64,000 bases of DNA from Branchiostoma floridae (taxonomy: Eukaryota > Chordata > Leptocardii > Amphioxiformes > Branchiostomatidae). Where the stretch lies: the NCBI RefSeq assembly GCF_000003815.2, contig NC_049981.1, positions 20,579,015-20,643,014 on the forward strand. The letters are read 5' to 3'. Position 1 is the stretch's first letter, and every line of letters begins with the position of its first letter. Under the pieces are notes generated by a model. It searched no databases and was not told where the DNA came from. It saw only the letters and a program-made list of their open reading frames with translations. Both the position numbers and the translations under genes were made by a program. Shown here in pieces: positions 1 through 21,734 of the stretch.

Positions 1-546
1 ATCTCCAGTTGAGATCTGTCTTTCTGAAGTGATTGAAATCATAAATTATTCTATAGTATATCTACATGTATTCTTATTTCACTGGGTCTATAAGTGTGTT
101 TCAGATTACCTGACGGACCCTAGCAGAAACCTGCCAACCCTAGCCTTTTTTTCTGGTCCACCACTGACAAAGCGTAGAAAAATTTCAACCCAACATCTAA
201 ATCAGTCTTTCTGTATTTCAGTTTTACATTGCATTTGTTGGATCACTTCGGCTGAGATAAAATAAGAATAATCATTATAGAAACAAAATATGAGTATCTC
301 TGCCAACCAACCCAAATGTTTTCTGTACCGAAAACACAACATTTTTGCTTGCAGGCCTGACGGAGACGTTACAAATCAAACTACATGTAATGGGATTTCT
401 GGTTGGTTATGGCTGAGGAAAAATTTAGGGGAACAGCAGCTGAGAATTGCATACAAATGGACCAATGTTTTTTTTCAATGTGAGATCCAACAGCAATATT
501 ATGAACAAAAGGTTCACCAAAGAGGACAATAGCAGAAAAATCCTCA

Positions 547-12600
<12,054 letters not shown>

Positions 12601-13775
12601 TTGTGAACAAGGGTTGTGAGGAAAGAACTAATCTACAAAAGCAGTATGGCAAAAACAACAAAAATATATCTCATAGCTCCCCAAATCTAATATAACGTTA
12701 GATGTATCACAGGACGTTGAGGCTATCCAACGTTAAGTGTGGAGCGACGCCTTGCGTTCACAATTCAAAGTACAGCTACCGTGTTCTGGAAATCAAAACC
12801 AACGTCGAAAATCATCGTCCTGGGCTTATCTTTAAACCTTTGACACAGAAAATAAAGATAATTAGTATCATTTTGAAATAGCGTGGGCAATATTCAAACT
12901 TTTTGAGAAGAAATTATTGTCCCAATTACTATAAACGTTAGAAAGTCTAGTAACGTATAGCAGGTCATCATATTTGTCACCGAGCAATATTTCAACCTTA
13001 CCACTTCCCGTGCGCAAACCGAACAGAATAACTGTTAACTCTTTCACTCTTTATCGTCATTGACAAATTGTCAAACTTTCGCCTAAAACCAGTTTGCGGT
13101 CGCTATCAAAAACTACCTGTAACGTCACAGTGTAACGTAAGGTCTCGGGACGCTTGCACATAAGAAACGGGGGGAGAAGCAGTTACGGTAAGGGCTGCAC
13201 GGCGTACAGGCCGTCCCACCATCACGTGTTCACCTGTCTCGTCTTTCCCTCAGGTGTGAACTGTACTAACGGGGTCAGTTCACATCCATGTGGCTTAACG
13301 TCAAGAAACTTAACTCTCAGACCCTCAAAACGTCTGCAGTCCTCTGGATAACAAGACTAGCTAACAGGTTATGATGTACGGTTGGCTACTTGTGTTTTGG
13401 TTTGCACATCCAGGTTGGTATCAAAGACAGGTGCAGTAGCGAAAGACTATGTAAACTTTGTTTAGAAGGGTGTCCTCATTTACACGTCTTGCTGCAGCTA
13501 CAACTGCTAACGTTAGTACTTACAATGTATTGGCACTTGTACATTGGAATTGTAGGTAGCAAAGTCATCCATGGCAGAAATGATATCTACCTTTCGTAAA
13601 ATTGCCTTAACGCTATCTGTTGCTTTGAATGTTGTTGTTTCGTTAAGGATGTGGTTACCAAAGAAAACAAATGAAGGTGTCAAAAAACACAACAGTCGTT
13701 GCGTCATAACCTGTAAACAATATCTACCCTATCCTGCCTACACCGCATTTACAATTTCCCAGTAGCCACTAAAGT

Positions 13776-13917
13776 TACCTGGCTCTATCCTGAGTATCAG
13801 CTTAACCGCCACCTTCCCCGGTTAGTTCACCGTGAGGGGGGTGGGGGGTGGGGGAGGGTGTGTGTGTGTGTGTATGGAAGCTCACGGTTAACTAGCCAGG
13901 CTGATACTCGGGCTAAG
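13776..13917. repeat. Imperfect inverted repeat flanking G-rich and (GT)n tracts
   Basis: CCTGAGTATCAG (13,789) pairs with CTGATACTCGGG (13,901) with one mismatch, and TAGTTCACCGTGAG (13,823) pairs with CTCACGGTTAACTA (13,881) with one mismatch. The loop is a run of G followed by (GT)n. It looks like a small foldback element. Confidence 0.65.
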
Positions 13918-14162
13918 TTAAAGCTCCACATGTCGCTGGAAATTGTGCCAAATGGACAGATAACACACATTTATTAGAGGAGTTGGTCTGCCCAAAACTA
14001 CAGTTTGCGACACCCCTATATCTATTTGGTCAATTTCTACTGGCGATATGTCTAATTTCATAGACCCCCCAAGGAGGAAAGAAAATGAAACTATTTTTAC
14101 ATTTATTTCACATTATGATGTCGTTACAGCTGGGTTGTAACTAGGGGTTTTAATGTGTTTTT

Positions 14163-14291
14163 ACACTGTTTTTCTTTATTTCTTTCGTTTCCATATTGTT
14201 CTCCTCCTTACCCAATTTGGTGGACGACCGTAACCCGAACACTGTTTTTCTTTATTTTTTTCGTTTCCATATTGTTCTCCTCCCTTACCCT
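14163..14291. repeat. Direct duplication of a ~50-bp T-rich unit
   Basis: A unit beginning CACTGTTTTTCTTTATT and running through CATATTGTTCTCCTCC occurs at about 14,164 and again at about 14,239 with few differences. Confidence 0.8.
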
Positions 14292-15064
14292 AGCTAACGT
14301 TACTCGGTGTCTCTTTTTTTTTAATTTTCTTCTTACCGAAGTCAATTTTACAAATGCCTCATAAATGCACATATACAATGCAAACAGAATTATTTGTCGG
14401 CAACTCCAACAGGGCAACGGAATAGACAAATCTGGCAATCTTTTTTTTTGTTTCTTTTATTATAGTAGCAAGATTTATTCTTGTAAACGGGAACGTTCCT
14501 CAGTCCGAGTGGTATATCTACATGCTCCCATACGATTAACAATAGAACCCTGTAGATACAGAACTGACCGTTAGACGTCCCCACTATAAGGTGAAGAGTG
14601 AAGGTGGCATCGTCTTTCTGTGTTATTTACAAGCGATGGAAAAGTTACTCTGCTACTATCACCATAGATTTTCTGCAATCTGTTAGTCATCCCTGTCTAT
14701 TCACCCAGAACAAATAAACAATAAAAAGGTACTGCCGTTTGAATTGAAGCGGGAGACCCAAATTCCGACGTATTTGTCCAGTTTACAACAAGAAAACCAT
14801 AGTGTTCATATCTACTGCGATCCAAGCGTAACATCTTTGTACAATAAACATGAACGAACGCTAGGAGCACATCGTCATGACGTCCATACGACTGTCAACT
14901 GTGCTGACAAAGAGCTATAGCCCGGAACACACAACTCGACGTTCTTAAAAGTTTGTCGGGTCAGACGAAGGCCTTTGCGTAAACTCTTGGGGTCAGGTGG
15001 TAATAATAAGTGACTTATGGCGGCTAAACATGTATAGTGAGTAAACTAACGACCACAGACAACC

Positions 15065-15157
15065 ATGGCTACGAGCGGGAAAGTGCCGCACGATGGCGGG
15101 AGCCTGCCCAAGGCAACTAGTGTCGAGCTGCTGCAGGGATCCGGTGGAAACCCTCAG
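15065..15157 (+). CDS. MFSD4B: Transporter exon 1: cytoplasmic N-terminus
   Basis: The ATG at 15065 sits in CAACCATGG, a good Kozak context. The 31 codons encode a soluble tail ending NPQ at donor GTAAAA, phase 0. Stops lie in frame upstream. Confidence 0.8.
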
Positions 15158-18100
15158 GTAAAAATGAAATGGGTATCACTTCACTTCTAGGTACCCGCTA
15201 GTTATAGCAATGGAGGTTAGGGAAGAGACAACACTCCCAATTGCAACGTACTTTGCTGACAGAAAAATAAAGATTAGCGTTGTTTACTCTGTGTGGGTAT
15301 TGGATAATACACTTAGTCTAATAGAAATTAAGTACTCTGCGCCGTATGTTCATTACTCGATTGCTGCGATTGGGAGAAGCAACCCGTAACCTTCACATAC
15401 GACGTACCTTGATTAAAACCACTCGATCTATATCTTGTATGTTTCCAGCAAAATAACTATTCGTAGTACCGATCACGAAAAGCTAGGCTCTGGACAGTAT
15501 CAGAATGTTTATAGTGTTACGTTGTATATGCTTGCCAGCACTAGCTTTATGCCATATCGACATGTGTTCTGTACTGAGTATGCACATATGTTATCTCATA
15601 TACGAGGGGCGTGCAATTAGTAATGGTCCTGACCCATTTCCCATAGCAGGAGATTAACGAAACTTGGCACAGTTATTAGTCTTTCTCTTCATAGGAATCA
15701 CCCAGAGTTATGCATTTCTCCCATCGTTTGATGCAGCTCTGGACACCGATTTTGTAGGACACCCCAGGTTGGTCCTCCAACTGATGCCTCATCAATGGCA
15801 CAAGAGGGACGACCAGGTCTGGGAGCTGTTTCCACAGACTTCCAGCCACGTTTGAATTCAGGATGCCAGCGTTTTACAAGGTCATATGATGGGGCATCAT
15901 CACCATAAGTTTCATTTATTTCATCAAAAGTCTTCTTTGGTGTGCGTCCTTTCAAATACAAAAACCGGATCACTGCGCGACACTCAACTGGTTCCATTTC
16001 ACACCTGGTCCATTTCGCACCTGACTAAGTTCAAACACCAGTAAATCAGAAACCACAATTAGTTCAGAGCTGTCTTTTGCAACATAACCCATAGAGATAT
16101 GAATTATTACACATACAAAATTTCATTTAGATCAGACAACTGGAAGTGGGTCAGGACCATTACTTATTGCACGCCCCTCGTATTTCCCTTCTATGACTTT
16201 TGCCCTACAAAGGAAGAGACAATCCCCAATTAACGTATATAGGACTATAGATGCCCTATATAATGTCCTTGACCCTACAAAAAAGTGACATATTCGTAAA
16301 CAGATCTTTTTCAACCTTTATTTAACCTTGAAAATACATTGGCTAAGGCCTTGAAGACTTAAAGGGCGGAGGACGTCAGGAGTCTTTTGTTCAAGATATT
16401 AGACACAATTGTTTACAACGATATATTCAATACAAAAATGTATTTCATAATCATATCCGTAAAATAAAGATAGATCGTCCATATTTCATTGTCAGTCCGT
16501 ACACTATGTATAGTCACTCGTCGCAACATGTTTTTGAACGTTATAAGTGACGTGTAACGTAAGGAGCCGTTCTCAACGTTTGGTCTTAAACTATTCCACG
16601 GCACAGTGCCTGAGTAGGAGATGGATCTTCTAAATTTATATACTTTACAACGGACCATTGGTAAATTGATTTAGTTAGAGCAGCTTTGGCGGGTTATTCT
16701 AGCTGCCCTGTCTCTACAGAAGGGAAACATTTGTCGTATGTAGACGTTTTTGCCTGTTTATGCCTAGTTTGTGTGATTTGGTGTCTGAAAATAGCATGAC
16801 TCAAGAATGCCTTAGCAGATTGCGTTGATATTTGGCATTCTTGGTGAAAGCTAAAATGATTAGATTTTGGGCGCCCTAGCGGTTTGTTGTGGTACCGCAG
16901 AGGAACTTTCTGGAACTTCCGGGTTTTGTAGTCTTTAGTATCTGAAGATGTAGAGTCTTCAGTTTGGAGTGGTAAATAGATCTTTGGTTGACAAAAGAAG
17001 TGACAGGGGTTTGGGTTTCCTAGCAGCTTCATATGGAAGTGCAGGGGCGTTGTTTCTGAGGCAATGGGCAATAAAAACGTGTCCTCTGAGACATTTCAAA
17101 TCTTTTACCACCACAGAGCAAAGTTCAATCGAGAATCCAGAGGATCCTGGGTCTAAAGAAGTACGCAAAGGACTACCGAGTCATCAAAACTGGCTGTCTG
17201 GTCCTGGCATGGATAGCTATGGTGAGAACTATAGGGTAACGCTAGTTCATCTTTATCCGTGGAATAACATATATCAGTTGTTAAAAAAAGCCCAGGGTAT
17301 TTAGAGTCGATGGACGCTGGTTACATTTTCATTATATATATTAAAAAAAAAAAAACATGAGAAACATTGCAGTTTGAAACCACCGTTCGTCGACGTGATA
17401 CCCCTACATGCGCGAACTGGATAGAACTATTCTGTACAACAAACCAACGAGGAATGAATCGATTTCCAACAATACGGATTCTTAGATGACCTATGGTAGT
17501 AATCGGTCAGAATAGGGCAAATGGTTTGGTGGCCAGAAAAGGTCCTGATATTTGGTGCAATTTCAGCCATTACTTATCCCCGAGAATCCGGATCACGTCT
17601 GATGCAGTAATTTTTCAATGTTGCACGCCTTCCTTGTCATCTATAATACAGCCAGCATTGTTGTCTTTTGAATTCTCACCGTTGAAAGGGACTGTACCAT
17701 CGCATGGTGGCGCCCACCCTGATCGACCTGAAGGACCGTCTAGGGGTGAACTACGAGGAAATCTCACGAGCTTTGCTGTGCCACACCATTGGGTACTTCC
17801 TCTCCAACATGGCAGGGGGCGTCGTTGTTGACTTATACCCAGGTAACACTAATTCACCTTTATGCGCGGGGTAACCTATTTCCATTGTCAAGCTGCAATC
17901 TTTTTCAAATATTGGAGTAACTTACATCGGTTAAACACAGTGAACAGTGGACATTCCTAAGGTTGTGACACTTACCGGTAACGTACATGTCAGGTGACTG
18001 GCAAAAGAGCCGGGATTCGAACTGACGGCTTCTTGGTACAGATACAGATCGAGGCAAGGTCACTAACTAATAGACGTCACACACTACGTAAAAGTTTGAT

Positions 18101-20121
18101 AAGCATAAGCTTAAGCTCGACTGAGGTGTGTTTCCATTGTCCGTTACTTGTCTGCTCCAGGCCTGGTGGACATGGTGATCGCATCCTCCCTCCTGGCGGC
18201 AGGTGTCGGCTCTATCGGCACGCCTTGGTCCCGCTCTCTGGCGCTCACCGGCTTCTGTAAGCTGCTCACCGGGTTTGGGCACGGAGCCACGGACGCAGGT
18301 ACGTCACACTGAATCCCTGTAATGTCAGGTTTATCACATCTAAGGATAATCGTCGACGTACGGTAAAACTTGAGTGAGATTTTTTTGTTCAATGCAAGGA
18401 TTTAGCTGTCCTCTTCTGAGTCGATGGGATGGAATATACATGGAATTATCATGTGCAAGGAGATAGCGGTGAACAATAGTTTTGAAGGCTTGAAGACTAC
18501 ATACAGGAGGGAAACAGTTTTCATCGAGAGATTTCCATAGTTTGCAGGACTTTAAACTTGAGACTGGTAATGAAACAGTATAGTGATGTGGGGTAGAGAC
18601 TAGTGTTACGCCAGTGAAAGGCTGTCATTGGAGGGAGAAGTAGTGTAACATCATCAGAGCAATGACCATGAAAGTACCGAAAAGAGACAGGGAGGTAACG
18701 GTGTCACCTGTGAGTGAGGGGGTCCAGCTTAGATGCCAATGTTGGTAACATTTTCATTTGAATAGATTTGACGAGCTGTCAACAAAAGTTGTGAGGTCCC
18801 TGTTAACCGTATGGAAAATTCGCAATATTACTCAAGCAGCTTGATAATTTGGTAAGATGGAAACTCATCTGAACTTTCGGAAGACTCCCAATTGGCTTAA
18901 TTCACCGTGCTTGTCAATTGGTATGCCCATATTGTCTTGAATGACATTTTGAACATTTTATATCCCTATTTATACGTTTTTTGTACTGTTTTTGCTCTTA
19001 CAGCCGGTACTGTGACGGTGATCCAGCTTTGGGGTGACAACTCGGCGCCAGCTCTCCACATCATCCACATGGGGTACCCGTTCATCGCGCTCTTTGTCCC
19101 GTTCATGGCACAGCCTTTCCTCTCACGCCGTCCAGAAGTCAACGGAACGGCCACCCCTCCCCCTCTCACCGTGGAGGAAGCCTGGAGGACGTCCAAAATC
19201 GAACAAGCCTACCTCATCCCCACCTTCGTGTCCGCTGCCGTCTGTGTCATCTTCTTGGCTTTCCACTTTTACTTCTCCCCGAAGTACCAACCGGATCTTC
19301 CTCGTCCGGATTTCTTGGCCTGCTTCAAATCGAAGAAGAAAACTGATCCGGATGCTTCCGATCCGGATCCGGAAGCACAGCCGTTTTGCAGACGCTTCGT
19401 CTCGTGTTGGAGTTCGAAGTTGTGTCGCTCCTTCCAGGGCGAGGGGCTGTTCTCCCCTGGCAGGTGCGTGAAGGGAGAACCTGTTCTCGGGTCTTTCTAC
19501 GTTGTCCTGTTGTTTCTTTTCTACCTGGTGTATCTGTCCGGGGAGGTGAGTCTGTTTGAGTACCTGTTCGCCTACAGTGTGGAGAGCGGGCTCTTCGATA
19601 AAGACGGCGCCTCTCTGGTGTACTCGTTCTTCTTTCTTTTCTTCCTCTTGGGGCGAGGATTTGGCGGGTTCGGGTCCCACTGGGTGCCGGCGGGCCTGAT
19701 TATCGGGGTCTCCATCTTCCTGCTGCAGGTCGTCGGGATCGAGTACTCGGTCTGGGGAGTGAACGACAGCACGGTGTTCTGGGTGCTGACGTGTGTGGCC
19801 GGGTTTTGCTGCGGCCCGGTGTTCCCCGCCTGCTCTGCCTGGGCGAACCACTACCTGGACCTCACCGGTGTCCTGGTGGTGGTCATGTTCGTCGGGGCGT
19901 CTTTCGGCAACATGATCGGTACCTACGCCACGGGGTACTTCTTCGAATATGCCGGGATAGATTCCATGTTTCACGGCCACATCGGCTACATGGCGATCAC
20001 CATCGTGGTGTTCTTCATGATGCAGTTTTCCATGTCTGTCCTGTTCAAGGACAGGATGCAGAAAGCGGGAGGAGAAGACGAGGAACCAGAACCAGAAGTT
20101 GAGGCAATCACTAAGGTCTAG
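15065..20121 (+). CDS. MFSD4B: MFSD4B/NaGLT1-like major facilitator transporter (5 exons, complete)
   Basis: Exons 15065-15157, 17117-17221, 17689-17842, 18161-18298 and 19004-20121 join in frame to 535 residues. The product is a 12-helix-type membrane transporter of the major facilitator superfamily. Family features visible: the first helix KTGCLVLAWIAM followed by VAPTLIDL, helix 2 with CHTIGYFLSNMAGG, the block GFGHGATDA across the exon 4/5 junction, then LWGDNSAPALHIIHMGYPF. These resemble sodium-dependent glucose transporter 1 and MFSD4. NaGLT1 was described as a Na+-coupled glucose/fructose carrier; substrate here is inferred only. A long charged, cysteine-containing cytoplasmic loop in exon 5 (about residues 255-325) precedes the second six helices. 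The C-terminus is acidic. A polyadenylation signal AATAAA lies at 20,417. Confidence 0.85.
15603..16180 (-). mobile_element. Internally deleted mariner element (578 bp) in transporter intron 1
   Basis: 39-bp terminal inverted repeats (CGAGGGGCGTGCAA at the ends, two mismatches) are flanked by TA on both sides, the Tc1/mariner target duplication. The minus strand encodes only the transposase N-terminus (15,997-15,698): RFLYLKGRTPKKTFDEINETYG... then RPGRP, the helix-turn-helix and linker of mariner transposases. The sequence after RPGRP loses similarity and the catalytic DDD region is absent, so the copy is non-autonomous. Confidence 0.92.
15698..15997 (-). pseudogene. Mariner transposase N-terminal fragment
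   Basis: The 99-residue open frame carries the DNA-binding half of a mariner transposase (family length about 345). Homology stops near residue 68 at an internal deletion. The original catalytic core is missing, so it cannot catalyse transposition. Confidence 0.85.
16413..16658 (-). pseudogene. C-terminal tail of a LINE reverse transcriptase (fragment)
   Basis: The minus-strand frame includes RRSISYSGTVPWNSLRPN followed by SLITFKNMLRR. This SFSYRG-xxxWNSLP...FKxxL signature is the usual C-terminus of CR1/L2/RTE-like LINE ORF2 proteins. No upstream polymerase domain was found, so this is a 5'-truncated copy. Confidence 0.6.
17117..17221 (+). CDS. MFSD4B: Transporter exon 2: start of helix 1
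   Basis: After acceptor CCACAG, 35 codons encode a basic stretch (LGLKKYAKDYR) and then the hydrophobic KTGCLVLAWIAM; donor GTGAGA, phase 0. Confidence 0.82.
17689..17842 (+). CDS. MFSD4B: Transporter exon 3: VAPTLIDL motif and helix 2
   Basis: The 154-nt exon (acceptor GAAAG, donor GTAACA, phase 1 exit) encodes MVAPTLIDLKDRLGV, then CHTIGYFLSNMAGGVVVD. The PTL-DL block after helix 1 is characteristic of the MFSD4/NaGLT1 branch. Confidence 0.88.
17998..18072 (-). repeat. tRNA-derived SINE-like segment
   Basis: On the minus strand a B-box GTTCGAATCCC follows a D-arm-like TTAGTGACCTTGCCTC by tRNA-like spacing, with ACCAAGAAGC between them. The same ACCAAGAAGC linker occurs in the segment at 52,698, suggesting one family. 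Confidence 0.5.
18161..18298 (+). CDS. MFSD4B: Transporter exon 4: helices 3-4
   Basis: The 138-nt exon begins at a strong CTGCTCCAG acceptor, encodes GLVDMVIASSLLAAGVGSIG and ends in GFGHGATDA with donor GTACGT. Confidence 0.9.
18299..19003 (+). other. Transporter intron 4
   Basis: No recognisable element or extra exon; the open frame that starts at 18,907 is intronic read-through into exon 5. Confidence 0.6.
19004..20121 (+). CDS. MFSD4B: Transporter exon 5: helices 4-12 and stop
   Basis: The acceptor TCTTACAG at 18,996-19,003 restores the frame from exon 4; the open frame upstream of it (from 18,907) is intron read-through. The exon holds about eight hydrophobic segments, a central hydrophilic loop, a phenylalanine-rich helix (SFFFLFFLLGRGFGGF) and stop TAG at 20,119. 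Confidence 0.92.
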
Positions 20122-20416
20122 ATCGACAGATAGAAAAAAAAAACCTCATGGCATTCGGAGGGCATTCACTGTGTGTTTAAAATGCTCACGTTGTATTCCA
20201 GTATACGTAAATTCATGCACCTTGCCAGTTTTTTTTTTTTTAGATTATTGGGAGTAGTGAGCGCTGAAGTAAGAAACAGGACTGTCGATAACAGGGCTGC
20301 CAAGAGAGGAATTGCATTGCATTGATAATTCTTTTTGGGTACCTTCGAGTGCTGTGAGAGGCTTCTTCCGAACCCCTCTGCCTACGCGCATGTATATTGC
20401 ACCTTGAAGGCTAATC

Positions 20417-20422
20417 AATAAA
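20417..20422 (+). terminator. Polyadenylation signal AATAAA (transporter gene)
   Basis: A canonical hexamer lies 296 bp downstream of the transporter stop codon and is followed by T/GT-rich sequence. Confidence 0.55.
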
Positions 20423-20424
20423 GT

Positions 20425-21340
20425 CGTTTTTCCTGATAAATCACACATCGTCCGAAAAATGCAATGGCAGACGGAACTTGCGGACAACAGTCTATAGCTG
20501 TGTGGTTGTCTCAATATTTAGTATCACCTTGTACGTTTGGTATGTTACATCATGCCACTATATGCCACTCAGGAATAAAGCAGGGACAGGGTGGAGAACA
20601 TGAAAATGATCGTTGTGTATTAGGAGCACATATGGATGTCGCAATGTGAGATAACATGAAGATCTATAATACTGGCCATAGGTGCCTGAATAGCTAGTTA
20701 GCGATACGGCCTAGCGCCTATACCTAACATTGTGTATCCCGTTTTTGTCTTTCCCTTTGTTCCAAGTAGCAGATTAAAGTATGTGCCGTTACATCGTGTT
20801 CTGTGTGTTCAGTTAATGTTGCAAGGGTTTACGCCAGGGTTCAATCTTTTTTAAGGTTTTTTTTTTCCCGTTCTCCATAAACTTGATTTGGGGTCACCAG
20901 CGATTGATATACAACGCAAACCACCATAAGGAGAGTACCTAGAGGATAGCGACGCCTCAAGGCGTCAAAGAAACCACTCACTGCATCCCGATGTGAGTGA
21001 ATGAAATAGATCTGTCCCGATATACAGCTTGTACTGTCCAGTACCAACCAGCTGGTGTGTTAACGTTTACACCGTTTTTAAACCACGATATCACAGAACA
21101 ACGGTGAGTATAGGATGAGGCCCAAGCGTCTTACACCTTACAATAGAAGATAAGAGTGGTTTATAACGCTACAACTTTTATAATGATAACTTCCTGTCTA
21201 ACTTTTAGTTTAATAGGGACTTCAAACAAAAGTAAAGACATGTACACCCAACGTCTTCTGTCTGTTCAACCTGCTTTCTGTAAATAATCCTGCAGTTTGT
21301 ACTAGTTTCGCAAGGTAGCGCTGTGTACAGGTCACGCCCA
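20425..21340. other. Intergenic region between transporter and MZB1
   Basis: About 0.9 kb without a recognised gene, RNA or transposon. Confidence 0.5.
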
Positions 21341-21346
21341 TGCGAA

Positions 21347-21355
21347 TGACGCAAT
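21347..21355 (+). promoter_or_regulatory. C/EBP-ATF-like site (TGACGCAAT) upstream of MZB1
   Basis: TGACGCAAT differs by one base from the CHOP-type amino-acid/ER-stress response element TGATGCAAT. It lies five bases from the ERSE at 21,360. Function is inferred. Confidence 0.4.
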
Positions 21356-21359
21356 AGAA

Positions 21360-21378
21360 CGTGGGCTTCCGGGATTGG
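21360..21378 (-). promoter_or_regulatory. Perfect ER stress response element (ERSE), reverse orientation
   Basis: CGTGG, nine bases, ATTGG is the exact reverse complement of the ERSE consensus CCAAT-N9-CCACG, bound in animals by NF-Y together with ATF6 (and XBP1). The spacer GCTTCCGGG is GC-rich, as in mammalian ERSEs. It sits 147 bp upstream of the MZB1 start codon, a typical promoter distance. Confidence 0.75.
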
Positions 21379-21524
21379 TCCACTTGGCCAGCTGGTACCA
21401 AACGCCGTGATGAAAATTTAATTTCAAACGCATTGTTCCCGTCTAGAAGTATTGGCGGTAGATTTCACAGACAGCTAGACCCTCGACACTTAACGTTCTG
21501 CGAGCAGATTTCTGATTATTCGGG

Positions 21525-21734
21525 ATGGCAGCTACGGTTGACTGTAGTGCGCTGTCAGTGTTGCACGTGTTGTTTGTTTTGGTGTTGTTGTTTACAACCT
21601 GTGCACGCGCACAAAAAGAGCAAAAGCTCGGCAGTATCAAGTTTTCCGGGCCAGACGTGAACAGTGAGGAGTCCGAGTCTTTACACATGCCGGACTACCT
21701 GAAGTGTGACGCCTGTAGAATCATAGCTTACAAG
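21525..21734 (+). CDS. MZB1: MZB1 exon 1: signal peptide and CDAC motif
   Basis: The start at 21525 (GGGATGG) is the first ATG giving a hydrophobic leader. Seventy codons end at IIAYK; donor GTGAGG, phase 0. Confidence 0.88.

Larger units (their letters stand above)
12601..15064. other. Intergenic region between the kinase and the transporter
   Basis: No gene was recognised. It contains an imperfect inverted repeat around a (GT)n tract (13,776-13,917) and a direct repeat of about 50 bp (14,163-14,291). The last few hundred bases presumably contain the transporter promoter; no TATA box was identified. Confidence 0.5.

Noticed and set aside
18907-19003. Open frame running upstream of transporter exon 5 with its own ATG
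   Set aside because: It is AT-rich intron; the TCTTACAG acceptor at 19,003 joins exon 4 in frame and in register with the protein family.
19123-19980. 285-codon minus-strand open frame
   Set aside because: Antisense shadow of the GC-rich transporter exon; no domain similarity.
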